From positions 1 to 6,791 of the forward strand of contig JAUNIK010000150.1 in assembly GCA_030523505.1 (NCBI GenBank): 6,791 nucleotides of DNA. The letters run 5' to 3'. Positions within the stretch are counted from its first letter, which is position 1. Each line of letters begins with the position of its first letter. The DNA comes from Prevotellaceae bacterium. GTDB lineage: Bacteria > Bacteroidota > Bacteroidia > Bacteroidales > Bacteroidaceae. The translations under genes were made by a program, and so were the position numbers. Shown piece after piece: positions 3,972 through 6,791 of the stretch. The notes under the pieces were generated by a model. That model searched no databases and was not told the origin of the DNA. It saw only the letters and a list, made by a program, of their open reading frames with translations.

Positions 3972-6791
3972 TTAGAAAGTGATGTTAACACCGAGTGTAT
4001 AGACAGAGGTCTGTGGATAGTAGAGGAAACGACCTGAAACGAACTCTGGGTCGAGGCCCCACTCCTTCAATGGAGAGAAGGTGAGGAGGTTGCTTCCTGC
4101 TACATATACGCGTACCTTCTGCATAAGTGCCTTCTGTGTGAGAGCGCGTGGGAGTGTGTAGCCAATCTGGAGGGTCTTCAAACGGAGGTATGCTGCGTTG
4201 ACTACCCAATAGTCAGACATGTATGAGTTGAAGTCAACTGACTTGTGTGGGCGTGGGAAGCGAGCACCGATGTTCTCCTCTGTCCAGTAGTCCTTGAAGA
4301 TGTCGAGTGTGAAACCTTCGAAGGTACCACCTTCACAGAGTGCACCTGATACTCGTGCATCAGCCTTCATGACTCCCTGGAACTGGAATGAGAGGTCGAA
4401 GCCCTTCCACTGCACATTACCACCGAATGCGAATGGACAGCGTGGGAACTCATCGCCGATGACTGTCTTATCGTTCTCGTCGATGATGCCATCTGGCTTG
4501 CCTTCAGGACCAATGATATCGAGGTACTTCACATCACCTGCCTGCATACGAGAGTCGAGGCGTGGATAGTTGTTTGCCATATCCTCAGAGGTGAGGAGAC
4601 CATCGGTGAGGTAACCCCAGAATGCCGCGATTGGATAGCCCTCGCGTGTTGTTGTCACTACATCTGACTGACCACCGGATACTGTTGGGTTGGCACCACC
4701 GAGAGATACTACCTTGTTCCAGTTGTTAGAGATGTTGAAGTTGACTCCATACTGTACCTGACCAATCTTGTCGCGCCACTCGAGACCGAGTTCGAAACCC
4801 TTGTTATCGACAACGGCTGCGTTCTGTGTTGGTGCGTTCATACCGATAACACCTGCGATTGGAAGGTTGACGAGGATACCATCAGTCTTCTTGTAGTAGT
4901 AGTCGGCTGTGAGGCTGAGACGACCGTCGAGGAACTGTGCGTCGATACCGAGGTCGGTCTGTGTACTTGTCTCCCAGCGGAGGTCGCGGTTGGCAAGTGT
5001 TGTTGCCCAATAGCCCTGAACAACCTCACCACCGAAGTTATAGGTTGTTGAAGAGTATGAGTCATAGAAAGCGTAGAGACCTGCTGTCTGGTTACCGGTC
5101 TTACCCCATGATGCACGGAGTTTCAAATCGTAGATAATCTTGCGGAGGCTGTCGCTCCAGAATGCCTCGTTGCTGACACGCCAACCTGCTGAGAATGAAG
5201 GGAACACACCGAACTGGTTGTTGTCGGTGAAGCGTGATGTACCATCGTAACGGAGGTTTGCCTCGAGGAGATAACGGTCGGCATAGTTATAGTTTACACG
5301 GCCGAACCATGACTGGAGGGCATACTCGTTGTTGAATCCGTAACTCTTCATTGTGCTCTCGTCACCCATGTTCACTGACTGTACCTCATTATTATAGAAG
5401 TTCTCGCGATAAGCCTGGTTCTCGCTGTACTTCTGGTAAATCTGAGAGAAACCGCCGAGAGCGCTGATCTCATGCTCGCCGAAACGCTTGCGATAGTTGA
5501 GGAGCATGTTGAGTGTGTACTCGTGCATGTCGTTGCGGCTGTCGTTAAGACTGTTCTTCGACACATTGCGTGTACGGTTACGTGATGGATTTGGATCGTA
5601 AGCCTGATCTTTTGCTGTTGCACCCCAGTCAAGGAAGTTGTTATCGGTGATGGTGTACTTATTGGCAAACGAGAGAGTCTTGTTGAAGCTATAACGCTCT
5701 GCAAACTGTGTGGTGAACTTCAAACCTTTCACGATGTCAACTTCGAGTTTGAGGTTGGCGATGAGGAGGCTACGATCGCGGTTCACTGTACCATGCTCAC
5801 GGGCAAGGAGCAATGGGTTGGCATTCTTGTTACCAAGACCATAACTGCCATCGGCATACTGAGGAACAACGAACTGTGTTGCGTGGAACATTGAATAGAA
5901 GATACCACCACCGGCGTTATCGTAGTCGAAAGCGCCATAAGGGCTGAGAGAGTGAGTTGTACGGAAATTGAGGTCGGCCGACAACTTCATGAACTTGAAC
6001 GGTTTGAGGTCGGTGTTCACGCGGAGTTCCTTGGTGTCGCTGTTGAAGTTGTCGATGACACCATCCTGGTTGTAGTAGCGCATTGACATCAAACCGCGAG
6101 CCTTGTCATTACCACCGCTTACAGAAAGATTATAGTTCTGCTGGAGGGCAGTGCTATACATGACATCCTGCCACTGGTTAGCCTTGCGATATGTGTAAGG
6201 ATCCTTGTCGTGGTTGTTGATCCACTCCTGGATGAATGTCTCAGAATAACGAGGAGCACCACCATTATTGATGAATGCCTGGTTCTGCTGACGCATATAG
6301 GTCACTGTCTCCATGTGCTCTGGACGGTTGGTAACATTCTGTGCACCCCAGTAAGCACCGAAGTTGATTGTTGGCTTGCCTTCCTTAGCACGCTTTGTTG
6401 TTACGAGGACAACACCATTCGCAGCACGCGAACCATAGATAGCAGTGGTGGAAGCATCCTTCAATACTGAGATGCTCTCGATGTCATCAGGATTGAGGTC
6501 GCTGATGCGCTGCTCGACACCATCGACGAGGAAGAGTGCCTCGCTACCGTTGAGTGTGGTGACACCACGGATACGGAGTGTTGTGCTAGCCTCACCTGGC
6601 GAGCCACCCTTGTCGAGAATGGTAAGACCAGGGGTTGTGCCCTGCATAGAAGCGGTTGTACTGTTGGCAAGGCGGTTTACACGGTCGCCCTTTACATTAC
6701 CTACAGCACCAGTGACGCTAACCTTCTTCTGCTCACCGTAGCCGACAACAACAACCTCGTCGAGGCCGTTGGCATCGTCTTCGAGAACAAC
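3972..6791 (-). CDS. SusC/RagA-family TonB-dependent outer-membrane transporter, 5' end cut off
   Basis: This is the large beta-barrel that imports oligosaccharides across the outer membrane, powered by TonB-ExbBD, with the SusD-like lipoprotein as its lid. The frame runs open to the right edge, giving 939 visible residues. The methionine encoded at 6645-6647 is internal, because the conserved family sequence continues upstream of it. Visible residues 11-19 are DEVVVVGYG, followed by QKK and VTGAV, the family signature that leads from the N-terminal domain into the plug. Plug motifs follow: LRIRG (72-76), FLVDGVE (87-93), NPDDIESISVLKDAS (100-114) and AIYGSRAANGVVLVTT (117-132). The remainder is the barrel, ending ...YTLGVNITF, with the terminal Phe used for outer-membrane insertion. 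Family members are usually about 1000-1050 residues, so roughly 100 (signal peptide and most of a carboxypeptidase-regulatory-like domain) are missing on the right. The promoter and any regulator also lie outside. Confidence 0.97.
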   Translation of the reverse strand, partial: VVLEDDANGLDEVVVVGYGEQKKVSVTGAVGNVKGDRVNRLANSTTASMQGTTPGLTILDKGGSPGEASTTLRIRGVTTLNGSEALFLVDGVEQRISDLNPDDIESISVLKDASTTAIYGSRAANGVVLVTTKRAKEGKPTINFGAYWGAQNVTNRPEHMETVTYMRQQNQAFINNGGAPRYSETFIQEWINNHDKDPYTYRKANQWQDVMYSTALQQNYNLSVSGGNDKARGLMSMRYYNQDGVIDNFNSDTKELRVNTDLKPFKFMKLSADLNFRTTHSLSPYGAFDYDNAGGGIFYSMFHATQFVVPQYADGSYGLGNKNANPLLLAREHGTVNRDRSLLIANLKLEVDIVKGLKFTTQFAERYSFNKTLSFANKYTITDNNFLDWGATAKDQAYDPNPSRNRTRNVSKNSLNDSRNDMHEYTLNMLLNYRKRFGEHEISALGGFSQIYQKYSENQAYRENFYNNEVQSVNMGDESTMKSYGFNNEYALQSWFGRVNYNYADRYLLEANLRYDGTSRFTDNNQFGVFPSFSAGWRVSNEAFWSDSLRKIIYDLKLRASWGKTGNQTAGLYAFYDSYSSTTYNFGGEVVQGYWATTLANRDLRWETSTQTDLGIDAQFLDGRLSLTADYYYKKTDGILVNLPIAGVIGMNAPTQNAAVVDNKGFELGLEWRDKIGQVQYGVNFNISNNWNKVVSLGGANPTVSGGQSDVVTTTREGYPIAAFWGYLTDGLLTSEDMANNYPRLDSRMQAGDVKYLDIIGPEGKPDGIIDENDKTVIGDEFPRCPFAFGGNVQWKGFDLSFQFQGVMKADARVSGALCEGGTFEGFTLDIFKDYWTEENIGARFPRPHKSVDFNSYMSDYWVVNAAYLRLKTLQIGYTLPRALTQKALMQKVRVYVAGSNLLTFSPLKEWGLDPEFVSGRFLYYPQTSVYTLGVNITF

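Noticed and set aside
6645..6647. Start codon of the SusC-like gene at this ATG
   Set aside because: The same frame continues to the window edge and encodes the conserved DEVVVVGYG signature upstream. The true start is outside the window.

Overview
The window reads as part of a polysaccharide utilisation locus (PUL) of a Bacteroidota organism, most likely of the order Bacteroidales. The evidence is an adjacent SusC/SusD pair, the DEVVVVGYG signature in the SusC-like protein, and translation starts without Shine-Dalgarno sequences. The gut-type genera (Bacteroides, Prevotella and relatives) fit, but the genus cannot be read from this sequence. All three recognised genes lie on the minus strand, so transcription runs from the right edge to the left.

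Layout in transcription order. (1) 6791-3972: a SusC/RagA-type TonB-dependent outer-membrane transporter. Its first ~100 codons (signal peptide and most of the N-terminal carboxypeptidase-regulatory-like domain) lie beyond the right edge. (2) After a 20-bp gap, 3951-2338: its SusD/RagB-type surface glycan-binding lipoprotein. (3) A 472-bp gap without a gene, almost filled by a 436-bp stretch (1894-2329) that is bounded by inverted repeats and packed with nested and crossing inverted repeats. (4) 1865-213: a secreted arylsulfatase-type sulfatase with a serine-type formylglycine motif. (5) A hairpin terminator at 141-167 that would work in both directions. (6) The AT-rich left edge, which has no supported gene but does hold an open frame on the plus strand that could be the tail of a convergent gene.

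How the genes work together: the SusC/SusD pair would capture and import oligosaccharides at the outer membrane, and the sulfatase would remove sulfate esters so that glycosidases encoded elsewhere can act. The locus is therefore probably aimed at a sulfated glycan such as mucin O-glycan, a glycosaminoglycan or an algal polysaccharide. No glycoside hydrolase or regulator is visible, so the substrate cannot be named.

The most interesting part is the 436-bp insert between the susD-like gene and the sulfatase gene. If it is removed, the two genes would be 36 bp apart, an ordinary operon spacing. Its base pairing is better when read as minus-strand RNA: the one mismatch in an 18-bp stem becomes a G-U pair. 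It could be a non-autonomous, MITE-like insertion, a structured RNA within the operon transcript, or an invertible segment. The sequence alone does not decide between these.
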